This document shows positions 22,137 to 34,207 of a DNA stretch of 64,000 bases, piece after piece (position 1 is the stretch's first letter; each line of letters starts with the position of its first letter). Source of the stretch: Dipteronia dyeriana (lineage: Eukaryota > Streptophyta > Magnoliopsida > Sapindales > Sapindaceae). Where the stretch lies: positions 47,256,706 to 47,320,705 of the forward strand of contig CM065299.1 in NCBI GenBank assembly GCA_032871835.1, given 5' to 3'. The position numbers and the translations under genes were made by a program. Below the pieces are notes generated by a model, which was not told the DNA's origin, ran no database searches, and worked only from the letters and a program-made list of their open reading frames with translations.

Positions 22137-23324
22137 GTATATCATCAACGTAAAGAACTAGGAAAACCAACTTGTCACCTTTAATCCTTTTGTATACACA
22201 TGGTTCGTCAAGGTTTTGAATAAATCCAAAACCTTTCACAGCTTGATCAAACCTTATGTCTAGGATCTGGATGCTTGCTTCAATCCATATATGGATATTT
22301 GCAACTTGAATACCCTTTCCTCTTGGCATTTTTCAGTGAATCCATCTGTTTTCATTAAGTAGATGCTTTCATCAAGACTTCCATTAAGGAAAGCTATCTT
22401 GATGTCCATTTGCCAAATTTCTAGGTTTAGAGATACCGTAATTGATAAGAGTATCCTAATGGATTTAAGCATGGCCACAGGAGAGAAGGTTTCTTCATAA
22501 TCGATACATTCCTTTTGTGTATAACCTTTAGCTACCAGTCTAGCTTTAAAGGTTTCCACCTTTCCATCCATTCCTCTTTTCCTCTTTTATACCCACTTGC
22601 ACACGATGGGTTTTATCCTTTTAAGCAAGTCTACAAGAGACCAGACTTTGTTTTTTAACATAGATTCAATTTTGGACTGCATTGCCTTTTGCCAATGGCG
22701 ACAATCAACATCTTTCATTGCTTTCTTGTACGTATAAGGATCATCGTAGCCCGAAAGATTCTTTACAGATTCTCCCAGATCGATGTATCTCTCGGGTTGT
22801 CTAACAACCCTCCCACTATGATGATGTATGGTAGATTGTTGATCTTGTGTTTGTACGGAACTTACAATTGGGCTTAGTTGTGAAACCTCTTGTGGAATTG
22901 TATCTCCTAAATGCTCATTCAGGACAATTTTACTTTTAGGCAAAAAATTCTTCATATAGTCTTTTTCCAGAAATTTAACATTTGTCGAAATAAATACTTT
23001 AAGATCTGAAGGACCATAAAAATAATATCCTTTTGTTCCTTTTGGATACCCTGCAAATATGCATGTTTCTGAACGAGACTCCATCTTATCCGTCTTTCCT
23101 TTTAACACGTGCGTAGGACATCCAAATATCCTTAAGTGTTGTAAACTAGGCTTTCGCCTGATCCACAACTTATACGGTGTTTTAGAAACCGACTTAGATG
23201 GTACATCATTTAGAATGTACATTGCAATTTGTAAAGAATATCCCCAAAAAGAATTAGGGAGCGTTGAATAACTCAATATAGACCTAACCATATCCAAAAG
23301 AGTTCTATTTCTCCTTTCTGCCAC
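22137..23324 (-). pseudogene. pol: B1 integrase C-terminal part and RT N-terminal part
   Basis: Integrase end: AERRNRTLLDMVRS, FWGYSLQIAMYILN and the FAGYPKGTKGYYFYG region. RT start: VCKWV, then a stop where the homologous B2 sequence has Tyr, then ARLVAKGYTQKE, FSPVAMLKSIRIL and MDIKIAFLNGSL. A frameshift lies between about 22260 and 22330. The YVDD codons occupy 22141-22152, directly at the solo LTR insertion. Confidence 0.9.
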
Positions 23325-23387
23325 CCCATTTTGCTGAGGTGTGCCTGGTGTAGAAAACTGAGAAATTATTCCATTATCAATAAGATA

Positions 23388-23912
23388 TTACGGAAACTCA
23401 CCAGATAGATATTCTCCACCACGATCGGACCTCAAGATTTTTATGCGTTTCTCAAGCTGATTTTCAACTTCAGCTTTAAATGCTTTGAACATATCAAAAG
23501 CATCCAACTTATGTCTCATGAGATACACATAGCCAAATCTTGAGTGATCATCTGTGAAAGTGATGAAGTACTCATATCCACCTATAGCTGGAATGCTCAC
23601 AGGTCCACACACATTAGTGTTTATCAATCCTAAACATTCGATGGCTCTTGCGACTTTGGTCGTAAACGACCTTTTGGTCATTTGACCTTCCAAACAAGAT
23701 TCACAAGTTGGTAGATCATCAACCTTTAAGTCACTTAGAGGTTCGTCACTTACCAATCTTTTAATCCTATTAAGGTTAATATGACCTAAGCGCAAATGCC
23801 ATAGGTAGGTTTCATCATTTGATAATTTTACTCTTTTATGATTAGGTTCCGTTGATTCTGTGTCTAACAAGTGAAAGATATTTCCATGCAAATAGAATAA
23901 ACTGTTTTCCAA
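23388..23912 (-). pseudogene. pol: B1 GAG-preINT and integrase core
   Basis: It reads LWHLRLGHINLNRIKRL and CESCLEGQMTKRSF (zinc-binding His/His/Cys/Cys), then GGYEYFITFTDDHSRFGYVY and LRSDRGGEYLSGEF. The first two catalytic Asp are present; the Glu lies in the next segment (NGVAERRNR). The stop at 23388-23390 is in the same frame as 23324 onward. Confidence 0.9.
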
Positions 23913-24029
23913 TGTACATTTACAAATAATTTTGTAATTCTTACTAATAATAAAAGCTTTATTAAAAGTAACCGAATAACAAAATTTATTTAAACAAGAA
24001 ACTGAATGTAAATTCCTCTTAAACGTCTA
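23913..24029. other. Head-to-head junction between B1 and B2
   Basis: B1 pre-integrase sequence (minus strand) fades out and plus-strand RT of B2 begins near 24030 with ATCGGGTGCAAGTGGG. No LTR end and no target duplication are visible at this junction. Confidence 0.7.
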
Positions 24030-25443
24030 TTAAATCTATCGGGTGCAAGTGGGTATACAAGAGGAAAAGAGGAATGGATGGAAAGGTGGAAACCTATAAA
24101 GCTAGATTAGTAGCTAAAGGTTATACACAGAAGGAAGGAATCGATTATGAAAAAAACCTTCTCTCATATGGCCATGCTTAAATCCATTAGGATACTCTTA
24201 CCCATTACGGCATCTCTAGACCTATAGATTTGGAAAATGGACGTCAAGACAACTTTCCTTAATTAAAGTCTTGATGAAAGCATCTACAAGATGCAACTAG
24301 AAGGATTCATTGAAAAGGGCCAAAAGGAAAAGGTATGCAAATTACAAAGATCCATATATGGATTGAAGCAAACATTCAGATTCTGGAACATAAGGTTCGA
24401 TCAAGCTATTAAAAGTTTTAGATTTATTCAAAACCTTGATGAAACCATGTGTATACAGAAGGATCAAAGGTAACAAGTTGGTTTTCCTAGTTCTTTACGT
24501 TGATGATATACTACTCATCGGAAACAATGTAGGTGTATTGACATCAATAAAAGAATGGTTAGCAAAACAATTTGATATGAAGGAATTAGGAGAAGCAAGT
24601 TATATTCTTGTTATCCAAGTCATAAGGGATAGAAAGAATAGATCGATTGCATTATCCCAAGCTTCATACATAGATAAAATCTTGTATAGGTTTTCCATGC
24701 AAGATTCCAAGAAAGGTATGTTACCTTTCAGACATGGAATCAACTTTTCTAAGGAATAAGTTCCTAAAGAATGAACATGAAGAGCAATTAATGAGAAGGA
24801 TTCCATATGCTTCGGCAGTAGAAAGTCTCATGTATGCAATGCTCTATACTAGACCAGATATTTGTTTTTTGTGGGCATAGTTAGCAGGTTTCAATCGAAG
24901 CCTGATCCTGATCACTGGACGACAGTCAAGCATATTTTCAAGTATCTTAGGAGAATAAGAGATTATATGCTTGTATACTCTGGAGGGGATTTAATTCCCA
25001 TTAGGTATACAGATTCTGATTTTCAGTCAGATTCTGACTCTAGGAGGTCAACATCAGGATCTGTGTTTACTATTGGAAGAGGGGCAATTATATGGAGGAG
25101 TATCAAGCAATCTTGTATTGCCAATTCCACCATGTTAGCCGAGTATGTTGCCGCATGTGAGGCTGCTAAAGAGGCTATCTGGCTCCGCTAATTCCTAATT
25201 GACTTGGAAGTGGTTCCTGATGCGAATAAGCAAATCACTATCTATTGTGACAATAGTGGAGTAGTGGCTAATTCGAGAGAACCAGGAAGTCATAAGAGAG
25301 GGAAACACAATGAAAGAAAGTATCATCTTCTAAGGGAAATTATGCATACGGGTGACGTGACGATTACCAAAATCACGTCAACGAAAAATCTAGCGGATCC
25401 CTTTACAAAGGCTCTTCCTCAAAAGAGTTTGATGGGCATCTAG
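24030..25443 (+). pseudogene. pol: B2 reverse transcriptase and RNase H
   Basis: It starts at the KWVYKRKRG segment and has frameshifts near 24150 and 24250. LYVDDILLIGN lies at about 24493-24525 with YVDD intact (24496-24507), and another frameshift lies near 24755. RNase H shows YTDSDFQSDSDSRRSTSG, CIANSTMLAEYVAACEAAKEA, CDNSGVVANSREPGS and NLADPFTKALP. A stop separates 25191 from 25204. The segment is continuous to the tract at 25486. Confidence 0.9.
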
Positions 25444-25495
25444 AGAACATAGGGATGAGAGATATTACACATTTGCTATAGAGTAAGTGGGAGAT

Positions 25496-27961
25496 TGTTA
25501 GGATTATGCTCGATAGTAAGAGTGTAATATTGTAATTAACAATCTTTTCATATGAATAAAGTGATTTCTAGTTTAACAAATCTTATAGCATTTATAGTTT
25601 AATTACTATAATTGTCAAAAGTAAATAATCATAAGGTCAAAAGACTATGAGAAAAGAATAATTGTTCATACATCTAGATATGTATGAGGTAGACACAATT
25701 CTTTAGTTAGTCTTGAATAATATTCACAACTTAAGATAGAAGGTTGTCAAAGTTGTAGATTATTTTGCTAGCATTTGAGTGGGATCAAATGTGATTATGA
25801 TGAGTCTAAAATCATCAAAGTGTGGTGCCTTTGGGAAAAAGAATCTAGTGCACTAGGTGCATTGACTAGGATCAAAATGAAATACTTTATCTAGAACTGT
25901 CAATGGATAAAATTTTTCATTTGAAGACAATCAAAGAGTCTATCTCAATCCTGAGATAAATGATGGACTTATGGTTGCAAGTGTTATCATTTTAGTTATC
26001 AATGAGTACGATTATATAGCATAGTCTATCCTCGATAGTTTGGTGGTATTCATTTGTTAATCGATAGAGGACTTCATTTATAGATATGGACATCGTGGCT
26101 CCATTTATTGAATGAGAGTAGAATACCATCATATAGATGTTTAGAGGTATTGGATATTAAATCTTAACGTTAAGTTTAATATAGTGTCTATTGAAACATG
26201 GCTTCTGGACAAGTCAAAATATCCAAGTTCAAAATGTGGTCATATGAGTAAATATGGTAACTTGGAGAGCTATAGGTGGTCTATGAGCTCTTGGCGATTA
26301 TTGGTATTCTTCACGAGGATACACTTTCTCCAATAAGGTTGTCTAGGGTATGAATGAGTAACATCAACTTATTCTATCTTTATTCAAGAGTTCAATTTTA
26401 ATTCTTTAGTGGAATGAACTAAAATTAAATCGATCGGACCTAAGTGAATCATTTGTTTATTGTGATTGGGTTGTTTCTATTGGAGCTTAAATTTAGATAG
26501 CCCGCCAAGATCCCCAATCCACACGAACTTGCATGGATCAGTTGATATATTCTACCGGACAAATTTAGGGGTCTATCTAGAATTGTATTAAGGCACGTGA
26601 ACTTGTTTTTTTTTTTTGTAATAATAGGTCTAGTTCATATGTGGACTTTTTGTTAAGGTCCAATGGATTTAATAAAATACGAAAAATAAGAAATGGCCTT
26701 TATATTAAGGTACGGGCGGCAAAGGCTATTAATAATAGCTTTAATATATTATTTTTTATTTTATTATTTAATTAAATGGGAATTAATTAATTTGTTGATT
26801 AATTAATTTTTTAATTGAAAGTCAAAATCTTTTCCTAGTAGGAGATGGTCTCCTAAAACTATACTATTGTTGGTAGTATAGTTAATGTTAAAGACTATAT
26901 TCGATAAGTAGATAAATAAAAGGAGTTATTTATCTAATCAAATTAGGAAGTCTTTAATATGGTTACAAATACACTATTGAGTTGGATTAGGAGTCTTGGT
27001 GTAGGAAAGAATTCTTCTTGGAAAAGGATTCTTGGTCACCAAGTAAAACTACTTAGTGGTAAAATTCTTATTTGAAAAGGATTCATAACCACCAAGTTAA
27101 TCTACCTAAGGATAGGATTATTGTCCATCATGTAATCATTCTTAGGAAAGATTGAACTCTCCTAATCTATAACAAAGACATAAAATTCAACCAACAACAT
27201 ATGGTTATAGGAGAAGTTACATTTCCTTTTAGATAAGGACTCTTAACTACCTAATAAATCCACCTAACGAAAGGATACTTGACAACCAAGTAAATCCTTC
27301 TTAGGAAAGGATTTATGATCCTATATATGTGCATGGTGAATTTCGGTCATGACTAAGGCAATTTAAAGGTGATTTCGGCCAAGCTAGTTTTTCTAAGAGA
27401 AGAATTTGGTCATCATAGGAATTTTGAGGGAGAAAAATATGATTTTACTCTAAACAAAATTCGATCATCTCTAAGCATTAGTGTGGGAATTTGGCCAAGT
27501 AGAGAAAAAAGGGGAATGCTTTTGTATTCGATAGTATACTAATATCTTTTACATCAAAAGGGTTTTGTGTACAACATCGAATCAAGGTTCACACGAGTTT
27601 CAATCAAATTGATTGATAATTCACAAGTGACCGAACAATCTTGGATTTTTCTCTAGGAGGATATTTGTAATTAACAAAGAAAATATTTTTGCTTTGTCTC
27701 CATCCTTAGGAATACAATTTATAGAAAGGGAGCCCACACTCTTAGGTGATTCACGTTCGTGATTGGATAGGAATATCTTATGGAATCAATTTGGCGCTTG
27801 TTCAATCATCAAGTGAAAAAAGTACGATACTTTTATATACATCAATTAATCTAGGGTTAAAGTTCTCATTGCATAAAAGGGAAAAAAATTTATTTATACG
27901 CAAACCCTAATTTCATTTTTTATCACGCTTCCGTTACGTTTTGAACCCGTTTTTCCCTATA
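25496..27961 (+). repeat. B2 3' LTR, 2466 bp
   Basis: It starts TGTTAGGATTATGCTCG after the tract AGTGGGAGAT (25486-25495) and ends CCCTATA, where relatives have CCCTACA. It is inverted relative to the LTR at 16112-18530. Element D begins directly to the right; no duplication matching the left border at 16112 is seen. Confidence 0.92.
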
Positions 27962-28018
27962 GTATACAATAGCTCTCTTTGCTTGAGTTCCTCTTATGGG
28001 GTCAAAGACCACAACTCA

Positions 28019-29764
28019 TCACTCCATTAAACAAATCCCAATAGATCTACTAAGAGTCTTGAATTGAGTAGCATCTAAGGGTTTAGTAAATAGATCCGCT
28101 AGTTGGTCATTAGTACCTACATGCTCAAGTACTATGCATTTGTTCTCAACTAGTTCTCTAATGAAATGATGACGGATGTCAATATGATTAGTTCTAGAAT
28201 GCTGAATCGGATTCTTGGAAATATTAATTGCACTCATGTTATCACAAAAGAGAGTAAGAGTACCTTGATTGAATCTATAGTTGACTAGCATTTGTTTCAT
28301 CTAAAGGAGTTGTGTGCATCCACTCCCAGCAACTATGTATTCGGCCTCAGCCATGGATAAGGAAATCGAATTTTGCTTCTTGCAAAACCAAGAGACAAGG
28401 TTGTTCCTAAGGAAAAAGCAATCGCCCGATGTACTTTTCCTATCATCACAATTTCCTGCCCAATCTGCATCACTAAAACCTACAAGACTAGCATTAGTGT
28501 CAAAAGAGTACCAAATTCCATAGTTAGATGTCCCATTCACATAACGAATGATTATCTTAACGGAAGAGAGACGGGACTCATTAGGATCCGATTGGTACCT
28601 AGAACACACACCCACACTAAAAGAGATACCGGGCCTACTTGCGGTCAAGTAGAGCAAGCTACCAATCATGCCACGATATAAAGATTGGTCCACACTTTTA
28701 CCACTAGCATCCTTGCTTAGCATCAAGGTGGTACTCATGGGTGTATCACAATGTTTGGCACTTTCAAGGCCAAACTTCTTCACTAGGGTTTTGACATACT
28801 TAGCTTGAGATATGAAAATCCCTTCATCCATTTGCTTAATTTGTAAACCTAGAAAGTAACTTAGTTCACCAACAAGACTCATCTCAAACTCATGAGACAT
28901 GACATCAATAAATTGTTGGACTTTGGTGTCATTAGTGGAGCCAAAAACTATATCATCAACATAGATTTGAGCTATGAAAAGCTCATCTTTATCTTTCTTT
29001 ATGAATAAAGTCTTGTCAACACTACCCCTAGTGTAGCCATTGTCTATAAGAAATTGGGTGAGACACTCATACCAAGCCCTTGGTGCTTGTTTCAACCCAT
29101 ATAAAGCTTTGTTGAGGTGATAGACATGATTAGGGTGGTGAGGATCCACAAACCCTTTGGGTTGCTCAACAAACACTTCCTCTTGCAAGAAACCATTAAG
29201 GAAGGCACTCTTAACATCGATTTGATATAATTTGAACTTGTGCAAACAAGAAATGGATAAAAGAAGCCTAATGGACTCAATCCTAGCAACGGGAGCAATT
29301 GTCTCCTCAAAGTGAATACCCTCAATTTGAGAGTACCCTTGTGCTACAAGTCTAGCCTTGTTTCGTACAATGTTGCCATCCTCATCGGATTTGTTCCTAT
29401 ATACCTACTTGGTGCCTATCACATTGGTGTTCTTGGGCCTAGGAACTAGAATCCAAACCTCATTCCTTTCACATTGATTAAGCTCTTCTAGCATGGCAAG
29501 AACCCAAAATTTATCCTTTAAAGCTTTATCAACCTTCTTGGGTTTTATTTGAGAGGTGTAACAAGTGTAGCTAATTAGATTAGCCATTTGATGCCTAGTC
29601 CTAACACCCTCACTAACCTCTCCAATGATGTCATCTTTGTCATGGAGTTTCCTAACCCATGAAGCAGGTTCTTTTGAGTTCAAGAGAGGAATCCTATCAA
29701 TAGGTGTTATGTCATCATCAAGGTTAGTCTTTTCAACATTAAAAACATCAACAACCTTCTCCAA
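28019..29764 (-). pseudogene. pol: Element D reverse transcriptase and RNase H
   Basis: Segments at 29764-29405, 29245-28301 and 28300-28019 are in one frame. The RT part includes [24 protein letters not shown] and [12 protein letters not shown] (YVDD at 28952-28963, intact). RNase H has [32 protein letters not shown] and CDNMSAINISKNP. One stop near 28301 falls just before MKQML, where element A has Trp. It ends naturally at 28019. Confidence 0.93.
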
Positions 29765-29794
29765 AGGTGAGTTATCAACTAGATCTACCTCCTT

Positions 29795-30998
29795 CTAAAG
29801 ATTATTAGACTTGAGCCTAGTATCATCAATGACAACATTAGATGATTCCATTACAGTCCTAGTTTTTAGATTGAAAACTCTATAGACTCTATTGATCAAG
29901 GCATAGCCAATGAAGATACCCTCATCACTCTTAGCATCAAATTTACCAAGTTGATCACGGTCATTCAAATGTAGCATTTGCTTCCAAAGGTGTGGAAATA
30001 GCTAACATTTGGCTTTCTACCTTTCCATAACTCATAGGAGGTTTTCCTAGTGTAGGGCGTTAGAAAGACTCTATTTCCTATGTAGCACGCCGTATTGATA
30101 GCTTCGGCCTAAAGATTCCTAGAGACTTTGTTGCTAAGCAACATCACACTGGCCATTTCTTAAAGAACCCTATTTTTCCTCTCAATAACTCCATTTTGTT
30201 GAGGTGTCTTAGGAGCCAAAAACTCATGAGAGATGCTTAAACTATTGCAATAGTTTTCAAAATGGGCATTCTCAAATTCCTTCCCATGGTCACTCCTAAT
30301 CCTTTTAATGCTTTTAATCTTGGAGTTCATTTCATTTTGAATTTTGGAACAAAGCATTTTAAACTTTTCAAAGGTTTCAGATTTTTCTCTTAAAAAATAA
30401 GTCCAAGTGTACCTAGAGAAGTCATCTACACACACACAAATGTATCTCTTTCCACCTAAACTCTCGATTTGCATGGGACCTATAAGATCCATGTGGAGAA
30501 GCTCTAGAGGTTCCTTGGTGGATAAATACTTTCCCTTTTTGTGCATACTTTTGGTTTGCTTCCCTTATTGGCAAGGTCCACAGACACCATTTACCTTTTT
30601 CCCAAGCTTAGGAAGGCCTCGCACAACATTGAACTTATCTAAGATTCATAAATCCCTATAGTTCATGTGACCAAGTCTTTCGTGCCACAACTCAATTTGT
30701 TTATCCTTTGACACATTGCAAGAAACACCTCTAGCCTCAAGACAATAGCAATTGTCGCTAGATCTTATATTTTTAACAAGGTTTGTCCATTTGGCAATAG
30801 GATAGAACAATCATCTTTTGTAAACAAGACGGAAAGTCCTTCATTACTAAGATGTGAAATGCTTATCAAATTAGCTTTTAAACCATCAACATACAAAGCA
30901 TTGGACAAGGAGGGTAATCCGGGAATGGAAATGGTTCCCTTTCCTTTAACCATTTTTTTCGATCCATCACCAAAGGTGACATTTCTTCCCTCCTCCAT
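29795..30998 (-). pseudogene. pol: Element D GAG-preINT and integrase
   Basis: Pre-integrase (30998-30765): VTFGDGSKKMVKGKGTI and LYVDGLKANLISISHL. Core (30546-30160): LLHMDLIGPMQIESLGG, IRSDHGKEFENAHF and QQNGVIERKNRV give all three acidic residues. The C-terminal piece (29977-29795) has FDAKSDEGIFIGYAL. Frame changes occur between 30765 and 30546 and between 30160 and 29977. Confidence 0.9.
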
Positions 30999-31866
30999 CC
31001 ATCACAAGAGTCTCAAAGAAACTCTTATTTCCAGTCATGTGCCTAGAGCACCCACTATCCAAATACCAAAAATCACAAGAATGAGCTTTCAAGGCAATTT
31101 GTGCAACATGGCAAAAGTGTTCATCCTTTCTAATCCACCTAGGTGTAATATTTTTCTTCCTAGTGGTCAATGGTACATGAGCTCTAAGTGTCCTAGGATC
31201 ATGCAAATGTGTTCCATTTTTCCTAGTGACATGCATCATGGCTTTAGTCTTTTTCTTCTCTATCATGATTTCAATTCTACACAATTTAAAATATCTAAAG
31301 CAATTTGGTCTAATGTGACCATCAATACCATAAAAATGACATGTAGGAATGAATTTAGGAATCATACCATAACCTTGAGGATGCATTTGAGCCTTCTCAT
31401 GCCTTTGTGATTGTCTTGATTGTTGTTGAGAAGCTTTCCTTATTTGTTGTTGAGCAAGACTTGATTGCTTCCTTGGTTGAGCTTGCATGATAGGTATCTT
31501 CCCTTTATGAGCTTTCGGTTGAGGGAAGTTAACTTGAGGAGCCCTTGTAGGATAGGCTTGAGGTAGACTTCTTGGTGCCACCTTCACTTGAGCACTACTT
31601 GAACACTCTCCTAGGTCAAGTTTCTTCCTAGGTGATTGATGAGAAGAGGACCCATTGAAGTTCATGCTTCTTACAAAAATGGTCTTTCTTAGAGTGGAGG
31701 ACATCTTGTCATCTTCAAACCCAAGACTCTTCTTATCACTTGGCCTCTTTCCAACATCTAGCATGTGGTCAAGTTTTTTGGTGCTATAGTTCATCTTGGC
31801 CAACAACTCTCTAGCATCTTCAAGCTCTTTCTTCAACCCTTCTTCACTCCTCTTAGATCTTACCAA
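30967..31866 (-). pseudogene. gag-pol: Element D gag C-terminal coiled coil, second knuckle and protease
   Basis: A Lys/Glu-rich start is followed by a Gln/Ser-rich linker, then CHFYGIDGHIRPNC. Compared with CHYCNMVGHIRPRC of A, the second Cys has become Tyr. The protease signature FWYLDSGCSRHMTGNKSFF lies near 31045-31080 with Asp-Ser-Gly intact. The frame breaks before VTFGDG. The stretch is in frame with the first-knuckle region at 32241-32014. Confidence 0.88.
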
Positions 31867-32013
31867 CTCTTCATTTAGTTGGTCAACTTGAGTTGAGAAG
31901 TCTAGGTTTTCTTATTTCAATCTCTTAATCTCATTCTTGTTTTTTAACCTTGAACTCTCAAACTTAGTCATATAGTCCTCGAGATCCATCATATCCACAC
32001 TTCCAATTATGGA

Positions 32014-33163
32014 TTATGATGAAGATCCATCATCACTTGAGTAGTTTTCCTCTTGACTCTCATTTTCTTCTTCACTGGCATCTTTACTCCTAAGAGAGGT
32101 TGTGAAGACTATGAAGTTAGCCACGAGTTTTTCATCATCCGAAGACTCATCTCCTTCATTGGAGTTATCACTTTCACTCCATGTGGCAGCCATCACTTTT
32201 CCCTTTTTTCTTGACCTTGTGATTTGCACATTCCGGGGCAAAGTGACCTATCCCACCACATTCATAGCATTAGACTCTTTTCTTCTCGGTCTTTTCTTGC
32301 CTAGGCTCAATCTTTTTGAAGGGAGTCTTTTTCTTGAAGTCTTGACCCTTAGATCCGAAACCTTTCCTGTTGGACTTGTAGAATTTCTTGAACTTCGTCA
32401 TTAGCAAGGCCATTTCTTCATCCGAGTCATCACTCTCCTTCTTCTCAACTTTGGAGGCTTTCAAAGCAATATCCTTTTGCTTTTTCGATGGTGTGGTGTT
32501 ATGACATTTCCTATATTCATAAGCTAGAAGCCTCCCAATCACTTCACTTGGCTTCATATCCTTATAACCACTATTCTCTTCTACAACCTTCACCTTAGAC
32601 TCAAATCTATCGGGTAAAGATCTCATAATCTTCTGCTTGATCTTCCTATCCGAATAAGGATCACTAAGTTGATGACTTTTGTTCATAATGTCCATCAACC
32701 TCACTTCCAAGCCATTGAAGCACTCGTTCTCATCCATCTTGAGCAATTCAAATTGTGTTTGGAGAACTTGAAGCTTCGACTCCTTAACCACATCAGTTCC
32801 CTCATGTGTAACTTCTAGGATATCCCATGTCTCCTTAGCTATCCTAGTATTTTGAACCAACTTGTACTGGTTCTCATCCATTGAATATAGGATGGCTTGC
32901 ATTGCCTTTCTATTCTACTTCGATGCCTCAAACTCTTGTGCGTTCCATTATGCCTTTGGCTTGAGTACATCATCTTCTCCATCTTTAGGAGTCATCATGG
33001 GTGGAGTGTAGCCATCTTCAACCGCCATCCATGCTCTATCATGAATTTGGCAAATATACGACTACATCTTGCCTTTCCAAGAGGCATAATTCAGTCCGGT
33101 GAGAAGTGGAGGTCTAGTGCTAGAAGCTCCCTCGTTGCCACCGTTTCCACTTATTGTGCTTAA
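32014..33163 (-). pseudogene. gag: Element D gag N-terminal UBN2 region and first zinc knuckle
   Basis: The N-terminal RPPLLTGLNYASWKGKM motif at about 33120-33070 is typical of SIRE Gag. Stops follow near 33058 and 32960. The open stretch 32902-32270 contains NTRIAKETWDILEVTHEGT, FELLKMDENE and SLPDRFESKV, the UBN2 core. A CCHC knuckle (CYECGGIGHFAPEC) lies at 32231-32272, in a shifted frame, then an acidic Asp/Glu/Ser tail (32241-32014). Gag would form the particle and bind RNA through the knuckle. Confidence 0.9.
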
Positions 33164-33262
33164 TGAATTAATTATATGGATGCAAATGTAAAAATGATTA
33201 ATACATACAAAATGAAACAAACACCAAAATGAGCAAGGATCACCTATGTATGTCTAGGAACC

Positions 33263-33275
33263 TGCTCTGATACCA
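33263..33275 (-). other. Primer-binding site of element D
   Basis: The complement reads TGGTATCAGAGCA, initiator tRNA-Met type, two bases from the LTR end at 33278. Confidence 0.93.
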
Positions 33276-33277
33276 AT

Positions 33278-34169
33278 TGAAACAAATATTATGGTGTGTA
33301 TAATATTAATCTAGAGGGGGGGTGAATAGATTTTTAAAAAAATTACCCAATTTTCGTTAATGGTCAAGTTGACGAAAATGCCCCTAGCTAGTTACAACAA
33401 AATCACAAGTGTAAAGATTGCGAAAATATTAAAGACACTTGAGATATACGTGGAAGCCCTCCAAATAGGAAAAACCACGGGCTGATGAGTGCGCCACACT
33501 AGAACCTTGAATCCACTAATGGCAAAGGAATTAAAACCTAATCCCGGTTTAAATTCACCACCACTACTTAATCCCGGTATAAATGAACCTAGTCCATCTT
33601 GCTTGCGATTTAAGCTACCTACTCCCGGAAGCAACACAAGTCTTACTTCTCAATGAAGAGATAAAATGTCCTATGTGAATATGTGATGATATTCAAGGAA
33701 CAAACAAGGCTAGGAAACCCTATATGCTTATCTAGGATAATGAGATGACAATTAATGCAATCCTAGATATCATGAGCTAAATGACATGTTCAAAAAGCTT
33801 AGCTAAACATAGATCAAACAATCCTCTGAAGCTATCATAATACAACACTCAATCATGTCATCACAACAATCTTTAATTTGTATCTAGAATATGTTCTAAG
33901 AGCATACAAATAATTAAAGAGATGGCTTAGCAAGCAAAACACTTAACTTGTAAGAAGATAGTGAAGAACTTACCAAACAAGATGTGATGAAGCAAACCTA
34001 TCCATAGATGCACTCTAAATGACTTTAGATGATGCAAGATGAAGTTTTTATGCACATGGGAATGCTTCGAGTGTTTAAAGATGGGTTTTTGGAAGAGTTT
34101 TTCCTTTGAAATATGTTCCAAGGAAAATATATGATATTATGAACTCTTACACGACCTTAAAGCAAATAG

Positions 34170-34207
<38 letters not shown>

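Larger units (their letters stand above)
16112..24029 (-). mobile_element. Element B1: Angela-like Copia, 3' half, minus strand
   Basis: From right to left the strand reads pre-integrase, integrase, RT, RNase H, polypurine tract and 3' LTR. The gag, protease and 5' LTR are absent. A SIRE solo LTR interrupts RT. The LTR start TGTTGGGATTATTCTC resembles the start of Angela LTRs known from grasses, hence the lineage call. Confidence 0.85.
24030..27961 (+). mobile_element. Element B2: Angela-like Copia, 3' half, plus strand
   Basis: It begins within RT and runs through RNase H, polypurine tract and 3' LTR. It mirrors B1 across a spacer of about 1.4 kb. Visible similarity to B1 is around 90 percent in the RNase H stretch that I aligned. 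Confidence 0.88.

Noticed and set aside
16112..27961. B1 and B2 as 5' and 3' LTRs of one element
   Set aside because: The LTRs are in opposite orientation, and both abut RNase H ends, so both are 3' LTRs.
27962..28018. GTATA after the B2 LTR as a duplication partner of GTATA at 19534
   Set aside because: The GTATA at 19534 already pairs with 22137 around the solo LTR; the match at 27962 is coincidental.
30859..31410. 183-codon plus-strand open frame
   Set aside because: Shadow of the element D protease/gag region; the minus strand reads LDSGCSRHMTG.
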